DNA of 8,798 bases from Paracoccaceae bacterium (GCA_026982515.1 JALSGY010000486.1:1-8798), one strand, 5' to 3'; counted from the stretch's first letter, positions 1 through 6,586 are shown. Translations and numbers: made by a program. Notes: generated by a model from the sequence alone, not told the origin.

Positions 1-1
1 G

Positions 2-46
2 GTGATCGCCTACCGCAAGAAGCAGAAAGAAGAGGCGGGCGGCTGA
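2..46 (+). CDS. C-terminal tail of an unidentified protein (5' end outside window)
   Basis: One frame reads open from the left edge to a TGA at 44-46 and encodes the tail VIAYRKKQKEEAGG. The lysine/glutamate-rich end after a short hydrophobic start would suit a cytoplasmic tail following a membrane segment, but 14 residues are too few to assign a family. A weak terminator-like hairpin follows 40 bases downstream, which supports a real gene end. Function is unknown. Confidence 0.45.
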   Translation: MIAYRKKQKEEAGG

Positions 47-85
47 ACAATCCGGCAGCCATGCAGAAAATGCATAGCGGCATTG

Positions 86-105
86 CGCCGCAATCCGGCG
101 GTTTT
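86..105 (+). terminator. Weak intrinsic terminator after the left-edge gene
   Basis: CGCCG (86-90) and CGGCG (96-100) form a 5-bp stem with a CAATC loop, followed one base later by TTTT (102-105). An alternative hairpin GCGGC/GCCGC (77-91) overlaps it and excludes it. The stem is short, so this is only a plausible end for the upstream transcript. Confidence 0.4.
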
Positions 106-108
106 CCC

Positions 109-137
109 TTGAAGGGTCAGCAACGCGCCCCTAAATT
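109..137 (+). promoter_or_regulatory. Sigma-70-type promoter of the small RNA
   Basis: TTGAAG (109-114) and TAAATT (132-137) are separated by exactly 17 bases, a good fit to the housekeeping promoter in a GC-rich genome. Transcription would start near 144, precisely where the first hairpin of the downstream RNA begins. No open reading frame with a ribosome site follows before the strong terminator at 196-221, so the promoter most likely drives a non-coding RNA. Confidence 0.6.
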
Positions 138-143
138 CATCAC

Positions 144-221
144 GAAGCCAATGATTGAGGCAACTCTCGCTGGCTTTTACCTCCCTGTTGGACTAGGCCG
201 GGCTTTGCCCGGCCTTTTTTT
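144..221 (+). ncRNA. Candidate MmgR/alpha-r8-like trans-acting small RNA (Rfam 'suhB' family)
   Basis: This is a predicted RNA of about 78 nt. Three parts are visible. First, a hairpin: AAGCCA (145-150) pairs with TGGCTT (171-176), and inside it GAG/CTC (157-159/164-166) closes a GCAA tetraloop. Second, an unpaired pyrimidine-rich stretch, UUUACCUCCCU (176-186), then GUUGGACU. Third, a perfect 8-bp GC hairpin with a U-tract as terminator. Sinorhizobium MmgR is about 77 nt and, as I recall it, has the same order: hairpin, single-stranded UUUCCUCCCU, terminator. It affects polyhydroxybutyrate storage, probably by pairing with ribosome-binding sites. The family is widespread in Alphaproteobacteria. 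A promoter at the right distance supports it. The architecture is seen directly; the family name comes from memory of its conserved core, and the targets here are unknown. Confidence 0.65.
196..221 (+). terminator. Strong Rho-independent terminator of the small RNA
   Basis: GGCCGGGC (196-203) and GCCCGGCC (207-214) form a perfect 8-bp stem with a TTT loop, followed by seven T residues (215-221). It is the best-formed terminator in the window. It isolates the small RNA from purL, so purL needs its own promoter downstream of 221; I could not identify one convincingly. Confidence 0.85.
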
Positions 222-421
222 GCAGATCGCCCGGGCAGCTCCCCCCTTCCGCCCGATGCATGGCTGAAACGGCCCCGCGCGCCCCGGAAACGCCCCGCCG
301 CGACCGCCCACAGGATTTTGCGCCCGCAGCGAACGCCCGCGGCCCGGGCATGCGCCCCCTTCCACCCGCCACGCAAACATTCTATGGGGTGCGCAAGCCA
401 AACCGGGGGACGCGCCGCCAC

Positions 422-2581
422 ATGCAAGAGCCACAAATCACCGATGAGCTGATCGCCGCGCACGGGCTCACGCCCGATGAATACCAGCGGATACTGGAGA
501 TCATCGGCCGCGAGCCGACATTCACCGAACTGGGCATCTTCTCGGCCATGTGGAACGAGCACTGCTCCTACAAGTCGTCGAAGAAATGGCTGCGCACCCT
601 GCCCACGAAAGGACCGCAGGTGATCTGCGGGCCCGGCGAGAACGCCGGCGTTGTCGATATCGGCGACGGTCAGGCGGTGGTGTTCAAGATGGAAAGCCAC
701 AACCACCCCTCCTACATCGAGCCGTACCAGGGCGCGGCCACCGGGGTGGGCGGCATCCTGCGCGACGTGTTCACCATGGGCGCGCGCCCGATCGCGGCGA
801 TGAACGCGCTTTCCTTCGGCGAGCCCTCGCACCCGAAGACCCGCCGCCTCGTCAACGGCGTGGTCGAGGGGATCGGCGGCTATGGCAACTGCTTTGGGGT
901 GCCCACCGTGGGCGGCGAGGTACGCTTTCACGCCGCCTACAACGGCAACTGCCTGGTCAACGCCTTCGCCGCCGGGCTGGCGGAGGCCGACAGGATCTTC
1001 TACTCGGCCGCCTCGGGCATCGGGATGCCGGTCGTCTACCTCGGCGCCAAGACGGGCCGCGACGGGGTCGGCGGCGCCACCATGGCCTCGGCCGAATTCG
1101 ACGACACGATCGAGGAAAAGCGCCCCACGGTGCAGGTGGGCGATCCGTTCACCGAAAAGCGCCTGATGGAGGCCTGCCTGGAACTGATGGAAACCGGCGC
1201 GGTGATCTCGATCCAGGACATGGGCGCGGCCGGGCTGACCTGCTCGGCGGTCGAGATGGGCGACAAGGGAGGGCTGGGCATCCGCCTCAACCTCGAGGCG
1301 GTGCCGGTGCGCGAGGAGAACATGTCGGCCTACGAGATGATGCTCTCCGAAAGCCAGGAGCGGATGCTGATGGTCCTCGACCCCGAGAAGGAGGAGGAGG
1401 CCAAGGCGGTATTCGAGAAATGGGATCTCGATTTCGCCATCGTCGGCGAGACCATCGCCGAGGACCGCTTCCTGATCATGCACCACAACCAGGTGAAGGC
1501 CGACCTGCCGCTGTCGAAGCTTTCCTCCGAGGCCCCCGAATACGACCGTCCCTGGGTCGAACCCCCCGCCCCCGCTCCGCTCGACGAAGTGCCGCACATC
1601 GATCCGGTCGACGGGCTCAGGGCGCTGATCTCCTCGCCAAATTACGCCTCGAAACACTGGGTCTACGAACAATATGACAGCCAGGTGATGGGCGATACCG
1701 TCCGCACGCCGGGCCTGGGCGCGGGCGTGATCCGGGTGCACGGCACCGACAAGCTGCTGGCGTTCACCTCCGATGTCACCCCCCGCTACGTGAAGGCCAA
1801 CCCGCGCGAGGGCGGCCGTCAGGCGGTGGCCGAGGCTTTCCGCAACCTCTGCGCGGTGGGGGCACGCCCGCTGGCCGCCACCGACAACCTCAACTTCGGC
1901 AACCCCGAAAAGCCCGGGATCATGGGCCAGTTCGTGGGCGCCATCGAGGGGATCGGCGAGGCCTGCCGGGCGCTGGACATGCCGATCGTCTCGGGCAATG
2001 TCAGCCTCTACAACGAAACCGACGGCGAGGCGATCCTGCCCACCCCGACCATCGGCGCGGTGGGGTTGATCGCGAACGCAGGGCAGATGATCGGCGGGCT
2101 GGCGCGCGACGGCCATCTGGCGCTGATGCTGGGCGAGAGCGCCGGCCACCTGGGCCAGTCCGCCCTGCTGGCCGAGGCCTGGGGCCGCGAAGAGGGCAAT
2201 GCCCCCCCCGTGGACCTCGAGGCCGAGCGCCGCCACGGAGAATTCATCCGCGCCAATCACCGGCTGATCCGCGCCTGCACCGACATCTCCGACGGCGGCC
2301 TGGCCCTGGCCGCCTTCGAGATGGCCGAGGCCGCCGGCATCGGCATCACTCTCGACAGCGAAGACATCGCCACCCTCTTCGGCGAGGACCAGGCCCGCTA
2401 TCTGATCGCCTGCAACTTCGACCAGGCCGAGGCGCTGATGGTCGCCGCGGGCCAGGCCGGCGTGCCGCTGGCCACCGTCGGCCGCTTCGGCGGCGCGGAT
2501 GTCACCTTCGGCACCACCTCCGCCCCTCTGGCCGAACTGGCCGAAATCTACCGCACCAGCTTCGCCACCGCCGTGACCTGA
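422..2581 (+). CDS. purL: Phosphoribosylformylglycinamidine synthase subunit PurL (FGAM synthase II)
   Basis: PurL catalyses the ATP-dependent amidation of FGAR to FGAM, the fourth step of de novo purine synthesis, in the cytoplasm. At 719 residues this is the small type that works with separate PurQ (glutaminase) and PurS subunits, not the ~1,300-residue single-chain enzyme of enterobacteria. Visible family motifs are WNEHCSYKS (44-52), MESHNHPS (90-97) with the following GAATGVGGILRD segment of the nucleotide site, DMGAAGL (266-272), NVSLYNET (526-533) and DISDGGL (621-627). The two similar halves of the protein reflect the family's internal duplication. The reading frame is open upstream to an ATG at 260, but those 54 codons give a low-complexity Pro/Arg/Ala peptide. 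I chose ATG 422 because family homology starts there and GGGGGA (405-410) lies upstream, although its 11-base spacing is long. purS and purQ are not in the window. Confidence 0.97.
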   Translation: MQEPQITDELIAAHGLTPDEYQRILEIIGREPTFTELGIFSAMWNEHCSYKSSKKWLRTLPTKGPQVICGPGENAGVVDIGDGQAVVFKMESHNHPSYIEPYQGAATGVGGILRDVFTMGARPIAAMNALSFGEPSHPKTRRLVNGVVEGIGGYGNCFGVPTVGGEVRFHAAYNGNCLVNAFAAGLAEADRIFYSAASGIGMPVVYLGAKTGRDGVGGATMASAEFDDTIEEKRPTVQVGDPFTEKRLMEACLELMETGAVISIQDMGAAGLTCSAVEMGDKGGLGIRLNLEAVPVREENMSAYEMMLSESQERMLMVLDPEKEEEAKAVFEKWDLDFAIVGETIAEDRFLIMHHNQVKADLPLSKLSSEAPEYDRPWVEPPAPAPLDEVPHIDPVDGLRALISSPNYASKHWVYEQYDSQVMGDTVRTPGLGAGVIRVHGTDKLLAFTSDVTPRYVKANPREGGRQAVAEAFRNLCAVGARPLAATDNLNFGNPEKPGIMGQFVGAIEGIGEACRALDMPIVSGNVSLYNETDGEAILPTPTIGAVGLIANAGQMIGGLARDGHLALMLGESAGHLGQSALLAEAWGREEGNAPPVDLEAERRHGEFIRANHRLIRACTDISDGGLALAAFEMAEAAGIGITLDSEDIATLFGEDQARYLIACNFDQAEALMVAAGQAGVPLATVGRFGGADVTFGTTSAPLAELAEIYRTSFATAVT

Positions 2582-2615
2582 TCTTCACCTTGCCCAAATA
2601 CTCACGGCGCCGTGA
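2582..2615 (-). repeat. Extragenic GAGTATTT element, copy 1 (with 14-bp palindrome)
   Basis: Directly after the purL stop, the - strand reads a perfect 14-bp palindrome TCACGGCGCCGTGA (2602-2615). It runs into GAGTATTT (2596-2603), then nine bases, then GAAGA. The same arrangement, a small GC hairpin, GAGTATTT, a short spacer and GAAGA, recurs on the + strand at 6554-6586 after tkt. Both copies sit at gene 3' ends. I remember near-identical hairpin-GTATTT sequences as common between genes in Rhodobacteraceae. On the - strand it looks like a short terminator, although purL is on the other strand. Confidence 0.4.
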
Positions 2616-2624
2616 TCGGGGCCG

Positions 2625-2654
2625 GGTGCGGCGCCATGAACGGCGCGCCGCACC
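2625..2654. other. 10-bp stem-loop between purL and bolA
   Basis: GGTGCGGCGC (2625-2634) and GCGCCGCACC (2645-2654) are perfectly complementary around a 10-base loop. No T-run follows on either strand, so it is not a classical intrinsic terminator. It could protect the purL mRNA 3' end, weaken readthrough into bolA-grxD, or assist Rho-dependent ending. Confidence 0.5.
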
Positions 2655-2683
2655 TTGCACCCCTCCCGCCCGCGTTCTACATC
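2655..2683 (+). promoter_or_regulatory. Possible promoter of bolA-grxD
   Basis: TTGCAC (2655-2660) lies 17 bases from TACATC (2678-2683), which would place the transcript start about 20 bases before the bolA ATG. Both boxes match the consensus poorly (three of six each), so this is tentative. A separate promoter is plausible because two hairpins lie in the 129-base gap after purL. Confidence 0.25.
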
Positions 2684-2710
2684 TTGCCAGAGAAACAGCG
2701 GAGGCAGCGC

Positions 2711-2947
2711 ATGCCAATCCAACCCCAGGAAGTCGAGGAACTCATCCGCCGGAAGTTTCCCGACGCCCAGATCACGGTCGAAAGCGCCGATGGCACCCAT
2801 TTCTCGGCCGTGGTGATCGACGAAAGCTTTCGCGGCATGAACCGCGTTCAGCAGCAGCGCGCGGTCTATGCCGCGCTCAAGGAAAAGATGGACGGCGCGC
2901 ATGGCGAGCTGCACGCGCTCGCCCTGACAACCAAAGCACCGGAGTGA
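2711..2947 (+). CDS. bolA: BolA/IbaG-family protein
   Basis: This 78-residue protein covers the whole compact alpha-beta BolA fold. Family signatures are the DGTHFSAVVIDESF segment (27-40), the RGMNRVQQQRAVYAAL helix (41-56) and the C-terminal GELHALAL strand with the conserved His68. BolA proteins form [2Fe-2S]-bridged complexes with CGFS monothiol glutaredoxins, using the C-terminal His as a cluster ligand, and act in iron signalling and cluster trafficking. The partner glutaredoxin gene starts five bases downstream, which strongly supports this role. The start is fixed by GGAGG (2700-2704) six bases before the ATG. An in-frame ATG at 2636 would add an unlike Pro-rich leader and was not used. 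Which subtype (BolA or IbaG) cannot be settled by eye. Confidence 0.93.
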   Translation: MPIQPQEVEELIRRKFPDAQITVESADGTHFSAVVIDESFRGMNRVQQQRAVYAALKEKMDGAHGELHALALTTKAPE

Positions 2948-2952
2948 CCCAG

Positions 2953-3318
2953 ATGTCCGACATTCAGAACCAGATCAAGGAAACCGTGACCAGCAATGAC
3001 GTGGTGCTGTTCATGAAAGGCACCAAGTCCATGCCGCAGTGCGGATTCTCCTCGCGGGTGGCCGGGGTGCTCAACTTCATGGGGGTCGAGTTCAAGGACG
3101 TGAACGTGCTGGCCGACGAGGCCATCCGCCAGGGGATCAAGGACTATTCCGACTGGCCGACCATCCCGCAGCTCTACGTGAAGGGAGAATTTGTCGGCGG
3201 CTGCGACATCGTCACCGAGATGACGCTTTCGGGAGAGCTCGACCAGCTGTTCGACGAAAAGGGCATCAAGTATTCCAAGGAGGCGGCGGACAAGATCCGC
3301 GAAGCCAACGCCTCCTGA
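2953..3318 (+). CDS. grxD: Monothiol glutaredoxin, Grx4/GrxD type (CGFS)
   Basis: This is a single-domain, 121-residue glutaredoxin of the iron-sulphur carrier class. It has the diagnostic CGFS active site at 30-33 (Cys30 binds a [2Fe-2S] cluster with glutathione in the dimer or with BolA). Lys22 lies in the MKGT segment that contacts glutathione. The conserved WPTIPQLYVKGEFVGGCDI block (68-86) contains the cis-Pro loop and the GGCD glutathione site. It is expected to carry clusters and to signal iron status, not to act as a general thiol reductase. It is co-transcribed with bolA: the gap is five bases and its ribosome site GGAG (2941-2944) overlaps the end of bolA, eight bases before the ATG. 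Length is normal for the family. Confidence 0.96.
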   Translation: MSDIQNQIKETVTSNDVVLFMKGTKSMPQCGFSSRVAGVLNFMGVEFKDVNVLADEAIRQGIKDYSDWPTIPQLYVKGEFVGGCDIVTEMTLSGELDQLFDEKGIKYSKEAADKIREANAS

Positions 3319-3352
3319 AAGGCCGCTGCCCGGCACCCGGGCGCAGCCACGC

Positions 3353-3390
3353 ATGAAACGGCCCGCCGCAGTGGTGGGCCGTTTCATTTT
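3353..3390 (+). terminator. Strong intrinsic terminator of bolA-grxD
   Basis: ATGAAACGGCCC (3353-3364) pairs perfectly with GGGCCGTTTCAT (3376-3387). The stem can extend three more pairs with one G-U to a GCAGT loop, and TTTT follows (3387-3390). It lies between the convergent grxD and zapA genes. On the - strand the stem is not followed by a T-run, so it serves mainly the + strand, although the A residues flanking it may allow some bidirectional use. Confidence 0.8.
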
Positions 3391-3411
3391 CGGGCCGCGC
3401 CAGGGCAGGTT

Positions 3412-3807
3412 TCAGCGCGCCGCCTTCTCCTCGATGGCATCGGCCAGAGATTCCGCGCGCGCTGCGATTTCCGCAAGGTTTTCCACCACCGAAGAGGGTA
3501 TCACCGGCACCTCCACCCGCTCGGGCTCGGGCGCGGGGCGGTTGCGCAACTCCTCGATCAGCTTTTCCTGCGTCTCCAGCTTCTCGCGCAGGGCCCGCAT
3601 CTGCTCTTCTATCCCCGCCGCCTTGTCGGCCAGCATCAGCCCCGCCATCAGCAGCATCCGCGATTCCGGCAGACGGCCGATCTGGCTGGCCAGCGCCGTG
3701 GCCTCGGCATCCAGAAGCGCGGCGGCGGCGCGCAGGTAATGCTCTTCGCCCTCCTGACAGGCGACCTCGAACTCGCGCGAGCCGATGGTGATCTTCACGT
3801 CAGGCAT
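3412..3807 (-). CDS. zapA: Cell division protein ZapA
   Basis: ZapA binds FtsZ and bundles its filaments to sharpen the Z-ring at midcell. Of 131 residues, the N-terminal head (1-45) shows the family pattern of a beta strand ending in IGSREFEVAC, then GEEHYLRAAAALLDAEA. A helix with MLLMAGLMLADKA (51-63) leads into a coiled coil (about 64-90) that drives dimerisation. A Pro-rich linker (91-104) and a final Ala/Glu-rich helix (106-131) follow, so it is somewhat longer than the ~110-residue enterobacterial ZapA. A good ribosome site AAGGAGG (3813-3819) lies five bases before the ATG. The start overlaps the stop of the upstream coiled-coil gene by eight bases (ATGCCTGA), which implies translational coupling. 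Confidence 0.92.
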   Translation of the reverse strand: MPDVKITIGSREFEVACQEGEEHYLRAAAALLDAEATALASQIGRLPESRMLLMAGLMLADKAAGIEEQMRALREKLETQEKLIEELRNRPAPEPERVEVPVIPSSVVENLAEIAARAESLADAIEEKAAR

Positions 3808-4285
3808 CGGCCCCTCCTTCCACCAGCGGCCTGAGCTCGCCGATGATCGCGTCCAGCTCGGCGCGGTCGGCGTCGCGCACCTCGCGCAGGGCGTCCAGCT
3901 CGGCCTCCATGGCGGTGTTGATCAGGGCCGCATCCCCCACCCCCTTGCGGTTGGCCTCGCGCAGCGCGCGGTTGTTCTGGCGCAGCTGGGCGTTGACCCG
4001 CTTGAGCCGCGCCACCTCGGCCTCCTGGCGGTGCATCTCGCGGCGCAGCCGGCCCACCTCGGCCTCCAGCGTGCCCACCAGCCTTTCCTGCTTCTCGCGG
4101 ATCGCCTGCACCCGCGCCTCGAGCTGTGCATTGACCGCGCGTTCGGCCTCCAGCGCCTCGCGCAGGGAGGCCGCCTCATCGGCATCGGAAGGCAGCGCCC
4201 CCCCGCCCGAAAGCGCCGCAAGGCCGCTTTCCACGCGGTCGAGCGCCGCGGCGATCCTCTGTTCAAGCTCGGTTACATCGGTCAT
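3800..4285 (-). CDS. zauP: Coiled-coil protein upstream of ZapA, ZauP-like
   Basis: The protein has 161 residues and is almost entirely charged and helical. A first helix (1-25) is followed by a Gly/Ser/Pro break (26-36). A long coiled coil rich in Glu, Arg, Leu and Ala (about 38-113) contains LKRVNAQLRQNNRALREAN, and a final helix (118-155) precedes a short tail. There is no signal peptide or membrane segment. In Caulobacter the gene directly upstream of zapA encodes ZauP, a coiled-coil protein that forms a complex with ZapA and helps focus the Z-ring. The same position, operon structure and protein type here support orthology, but coiled coils are weak evidence alone. The ribosome site is poor (GGGAAA about a dozen bases upstream). 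The stop overlaps the zapA start. Confidence 0.75.
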   Translation of the reverse strand: MTDVTELEQRIAAALDRVESGLAALSGGGALPSDADEAASLREALEAERAVNAQLEARVQAIREKQERLVGTLEAEVGRLRREMHRQEAEVARLKRVNAQLRQNNRALREANRKGVGDAALINTAMEAELDALREVRDADRAELDAIIGELRPLVEGGADA

Positions 4286-4330
4286 GCGCGCTGGTTTCCC
4301 GTCATTGTCCTATCGCCCCCCGCAAGGCCG

Positions 4331-4359
4331 AGAATTGAAAGCGGGGGCGGCAAAGTCAA
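4331..4359 (-). promoter_or_regulatory. Possible promoter of the zauP-zapA operon
   Basis: On the - strand TTGACT (4354-4359) matches the -35 box in five of six positions, and AATTCT (4331-4336) lies 17 bases away as a poor -10. The start would be near 4324, about 39 bases before the ATG. The -10 lies in the loop of an inverted repeat, CCCCCGC/GCGGGGG (4317-4323/4341-4347). Confidence 0.35.
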
Positions 4360-4417
4360 GCGAAAGGGCGCAAGCGGCGCTGATTGCCCCATATCCGCGC
4401 ACTCCGGCATGCTTTGC

Positions 4418-4445
4418 TTGAACTTCGGCCTTTGCCTGCTATCAC
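4418..4445 (+). promoter_or_regulatory. Possible promoter of tkt
   Basis: TTGAAC (4418-4423) and TATCAC (4440-4445) are spaced by 16 bases and each matches four of six consensus positions. A start near 4452 would give a leader of about 43 bases before the GTG start. The divergent zauP-zapA promoter candidate lies about 60 bases to the left. Confidence 0.35.
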
Positions 4446-4494
4446 CGGGAAAAGTCTTTCTTCCGAAATTCCGAAAACCGAAGGAACCGGCGCC

Positions 4495-6519
4495 GTGGAT
4501 ATCGAAACGCTTCGCAAGACCCATCCCGACCACTGGAAAAAGGCCGCCGCCATCCGCGTTCTGGCCATGGATGCGGTGCAGGCCGCCAACTCGGGACATC
4601 CGGGGATGCCCATGGGCATGGCCGACGTGGCCACGGTGCTGTTCGAGAAACATCTCAAGTTCGACGCCAGCAACCCCGACTGGCCGGACCGCGACCGTTT
4701 CATCCTCTCGGCCGGCCACGGCTCGATGCTGCTCTACGCGCTCCTGCACCTGACCGGCTACGAGGACATGACGATCGAGCAGATCAGGAACTTCCGCCAG
4801 TGGGGCGCGATCACCGCCGGCCACCCGGAATACGGCCACGCCAAGGGGGTGGAGATCACCACCGGCCCGCTCGGGCAGGGGATTTCCTCGGCCGTGGGCT
4901 TTGCCATCGCCGAGGAATCGCTGCGCGCCCGTTTCGGCCGCAAGGTGGTGGACCACCACACCTATGTCATCGCCGGCGACGGCTGCCTGATGGAGGGCAT
5001 CAGCCACGAGGCCATCGGCCTGGCCGGCATGCAGCGGCTGAGCAGGCTGATCGTGCTGTGGGACGACAACGACATCTCGATCGACGGACGCATCAGCCTC
5101 TCCGACATCACCGACCAGAAGAAGCGCTTCCAGGCGGCGGGCTGGCAGGTGCTGTCGTGCGATGGCCATGATCCGGACGACATCGACCGCGCACTCACCG
5201 CCGCCAGGGCCTCGCGCAAGCCGACGATGATCGCCTGCAAGACCCATATCGGCTTCGGCTCTCCGGCCAAGCAGGACACCGCCGGTGCCCATGGCGCGCC
5301 GCTGGGCGAAGAGGAAATCGCCCGCGTGCGCGAGATCTACGGCTGGAACCACCCGCCCTTCGAGATCCCCGCCGACATCAAGCACGCATGGGAGGCGATC
5401 GGCACCCGCGGCGCGGGTGAGCGCAAGGCCTGGGAGGCCCGCCTGAGCGCGCTCTCCGAGCGCCGGCAGAAGGAATTCCGCCGGGTGCTGGCGGGCGATC
5501 CGCCGCGCCGGCTTTCGGCAACCATCAAGGCGGTCAAGAAACGGGCCGCGGCCGAAAGGCCCAAGGTGGCCACCCGCAAGGCCTCGGAAAACGTGCTGGC
5601 CGCGATCAACCCGGTGATGCCGGAAACCATCGGCGGCTCGGCCGACCTGACCGGCTCCAACAACACCCGCACGCCGGATCTGGGCGTCTTCAGCCCCTCC
5701 AACCGCAAGGGCCGCTACATCCACTACGGCATCCGCGAGCACGGCATGGCCGCGGCCATGAACGGGCTGGCCCTGCACGGCGGCATCCGCCCCTACGGCG
5801 GCACCTTCATGGCCTTCGTCGATTATGCCCGCGGGGCGATGCGGCTTTCGGCGCTGATGGGCGTGCCTACCGTCTATGTGATGACGCATGACAGCATCGG
5901 CCTGGGCGAGGACGGCCCGACCCACCAGCCGGTGGAGCACCTGGCCATCTGCCGCGCCACGCCCAACACGCTCACCTTCCGCCCCGCCGACACGGTGGAA
6001 ACCGCCGAGGCCTGGGAACTGGCGCTCACCTCCAGGAGCACCCCCTCGGTGCTGGCGCTGTCGCGCCAGGGCCTGCCCACCGTGCGCACCGAGCACAGGA
6101 ACGCCAACCTCACCGCGCGCGGCGCCTATGTGCTGGCCGAGGCCGAGGGCAAGCGCCTGGCGATCCTGATTGCCACCGGCTCGGAGGTGGAGATCGCGCT
6201 GGCCGCCCGCGAGATGCTGCAGGCCCGGGGGATCGGCACCCGGGTGGTCTCGATGCCCTGCATGGAACTCTTCGCCGCCCAGGACGAAAGCTACCGCCGC
6301 CGCATCCTGCCGGCGGGGCCGGTGCGGGTGGGCATCGAGGCGGCGGTGCGCGACGGCGGCTGGGACCGCTGGCTGCTGGGTGAGCGCGGCAGGGAATCGA
6401 AGGCAGGTTTCATCGGCATGAAGAGCTTCGGCGCCTCGGCCCCTGCCCCGCGTCTCTACCAGGAGTTCGGCATCACCGCCGAGGCGGCAGTGGCCAAGGT
6501 CGAGGACCTGCTGGGCTGA
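4495..6519 (+). CDS. tkt: Transketolase
   Basis: Transketolase transfers two-carbon ketol units between sugar phosphates in the pentose-phosphate and Calvin cycles, using thiamine diphosphate and Mg2+. The product is 674 residues, the normal length. The N-terminal cofactor domain contains ANSGHPGMPMGMAD (31-44), the thiamine-diphosphate motif GDG (161-163) with its downstream DDND (190-193), and HPEYGH (110-115). The middle pyrimidine-binding domain contains IREHGM (413-418), whose Glu415 is the catalytic residue that activates the cofactor. A C-terminal domain follows from about 550. I chose the GTG at 4495: AAGGAA (4481-4486) sits eight bases upstream and homologues begin at this Asp-Ile-x-x-Leu segment. 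The frame is open to an ATG at 4384, but that adds 37 unlike residues and would overlap the predicted promoter. The neighbouring gap genes share its pathway. Confidence 0.96.
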   Translation: MDIETLRKTHPDHWKKAAAIRVLAMDAVQAANSGHPGMPMGMADVATVLFEKHLKFDASNPDWPDRDRFILSAGHGSMLLYALLHLTGYEDMTIEQIRNFRQWGAITAGHPEYGHAKGVEITTGPLGQGISSAVGFAIAEESLRARFGRKVVDHHTYVIAGDGCLMEGISHEAIGLAGMQRLSRLIVLWDDNDISIDGRISLSDITDQKKRFQAAGWQVLSCDGHDPDDIDRALTAARASRKPTMIACKTHIGFGSPAKQDTAGAHGAPLGEEEIARVREIYGWNHPPFEIPADIKHAWEAIGTRGAGERKAWEARLSALSERRQKEFRRVLAGDPPRRLSATIKAVKKRAAAERPKVATRKASENVLAAINPVMPETIGGSADLTGSNNTRTPDLGVFSPSNRKGRYIHYGIREHGMAAAMNGLALHGGIRPYGGTFMAFVDYARGAMRLSALMGVPTVYVMTHDSIGLGEDGPTHQPVEHLAICRATPNTLTFRPADTVETAEAWELALTSRSTPSVLALSRQGLPTVRTEHRNANLTARGAYVLAEAEGKRLAILIATGSEVEIALAAREMLQARGIGTRVVSMPCMELFAAQDESYRRRILPAGPVRVGIEAAVRDGGWDRWLLGERGRESKAGFIGMKSFGASAPAPRLYQEFGITAEAAVAKVEDLLG

Positions 6520-6553
6520 TCGCCGGCACCATCCGCGCGCCATGGGTTCGATG

Positions 6554-6586
6554 CCTCCGGCGGGAGTATTTTCCTGACAGAAGAAG
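6554..6586 (+). repeat. Extragenic GAGTATTT element, copy 2, possibly ending tkt
   Basis: CTCC-GGCG-GGAG (6555-6566) is a small hairpin followed by TATTTT (6567-6572), then eight bases and GAAGAAG. It is the same design as the - strand element after purL (2582-2615). Here it lies 35 bases after the tkt stop on the coding strand, so it could act as a weak terminator for tkt. Confidence 0.45.

Noticed and set aside
61..267. 68-codon frame on the + strand
   Set aside because: It runs through the small-RNA promoter, hairpins and terminator, lacks a ribosome site and has no recognisable protein features.
260..421. 54-codon N-terminal extension of PurL from ATG 260
   Set aside because: The encoded Pro/Arg/Ala-rich leader has no counterpart in PurL, and starting at 422 gives the usual family length.
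222..421. Possible purine riboswitch or PurR-type control upstream of purL
   Set aside because: I found no purine-riboswitch core or recognisable operator in this 200-base stretch, and only poor promoter-like matches near 380.
140..2260. 706-codon open frame on the - strand opposite purL
   Set aside because: It is a shadow of the GC-rich purL coding frame. The product is a low-complexity His/Gly/Arg/Asp/Val-rich string without family motifs, and PurL is unambiguous on the other strand.
3785..4753. 322-codon + strand frame opposite zauP and running into tkt
   Set aside because: It is antisense to the coiled-coil gene and out of frame with tkt, with compositional bias only.
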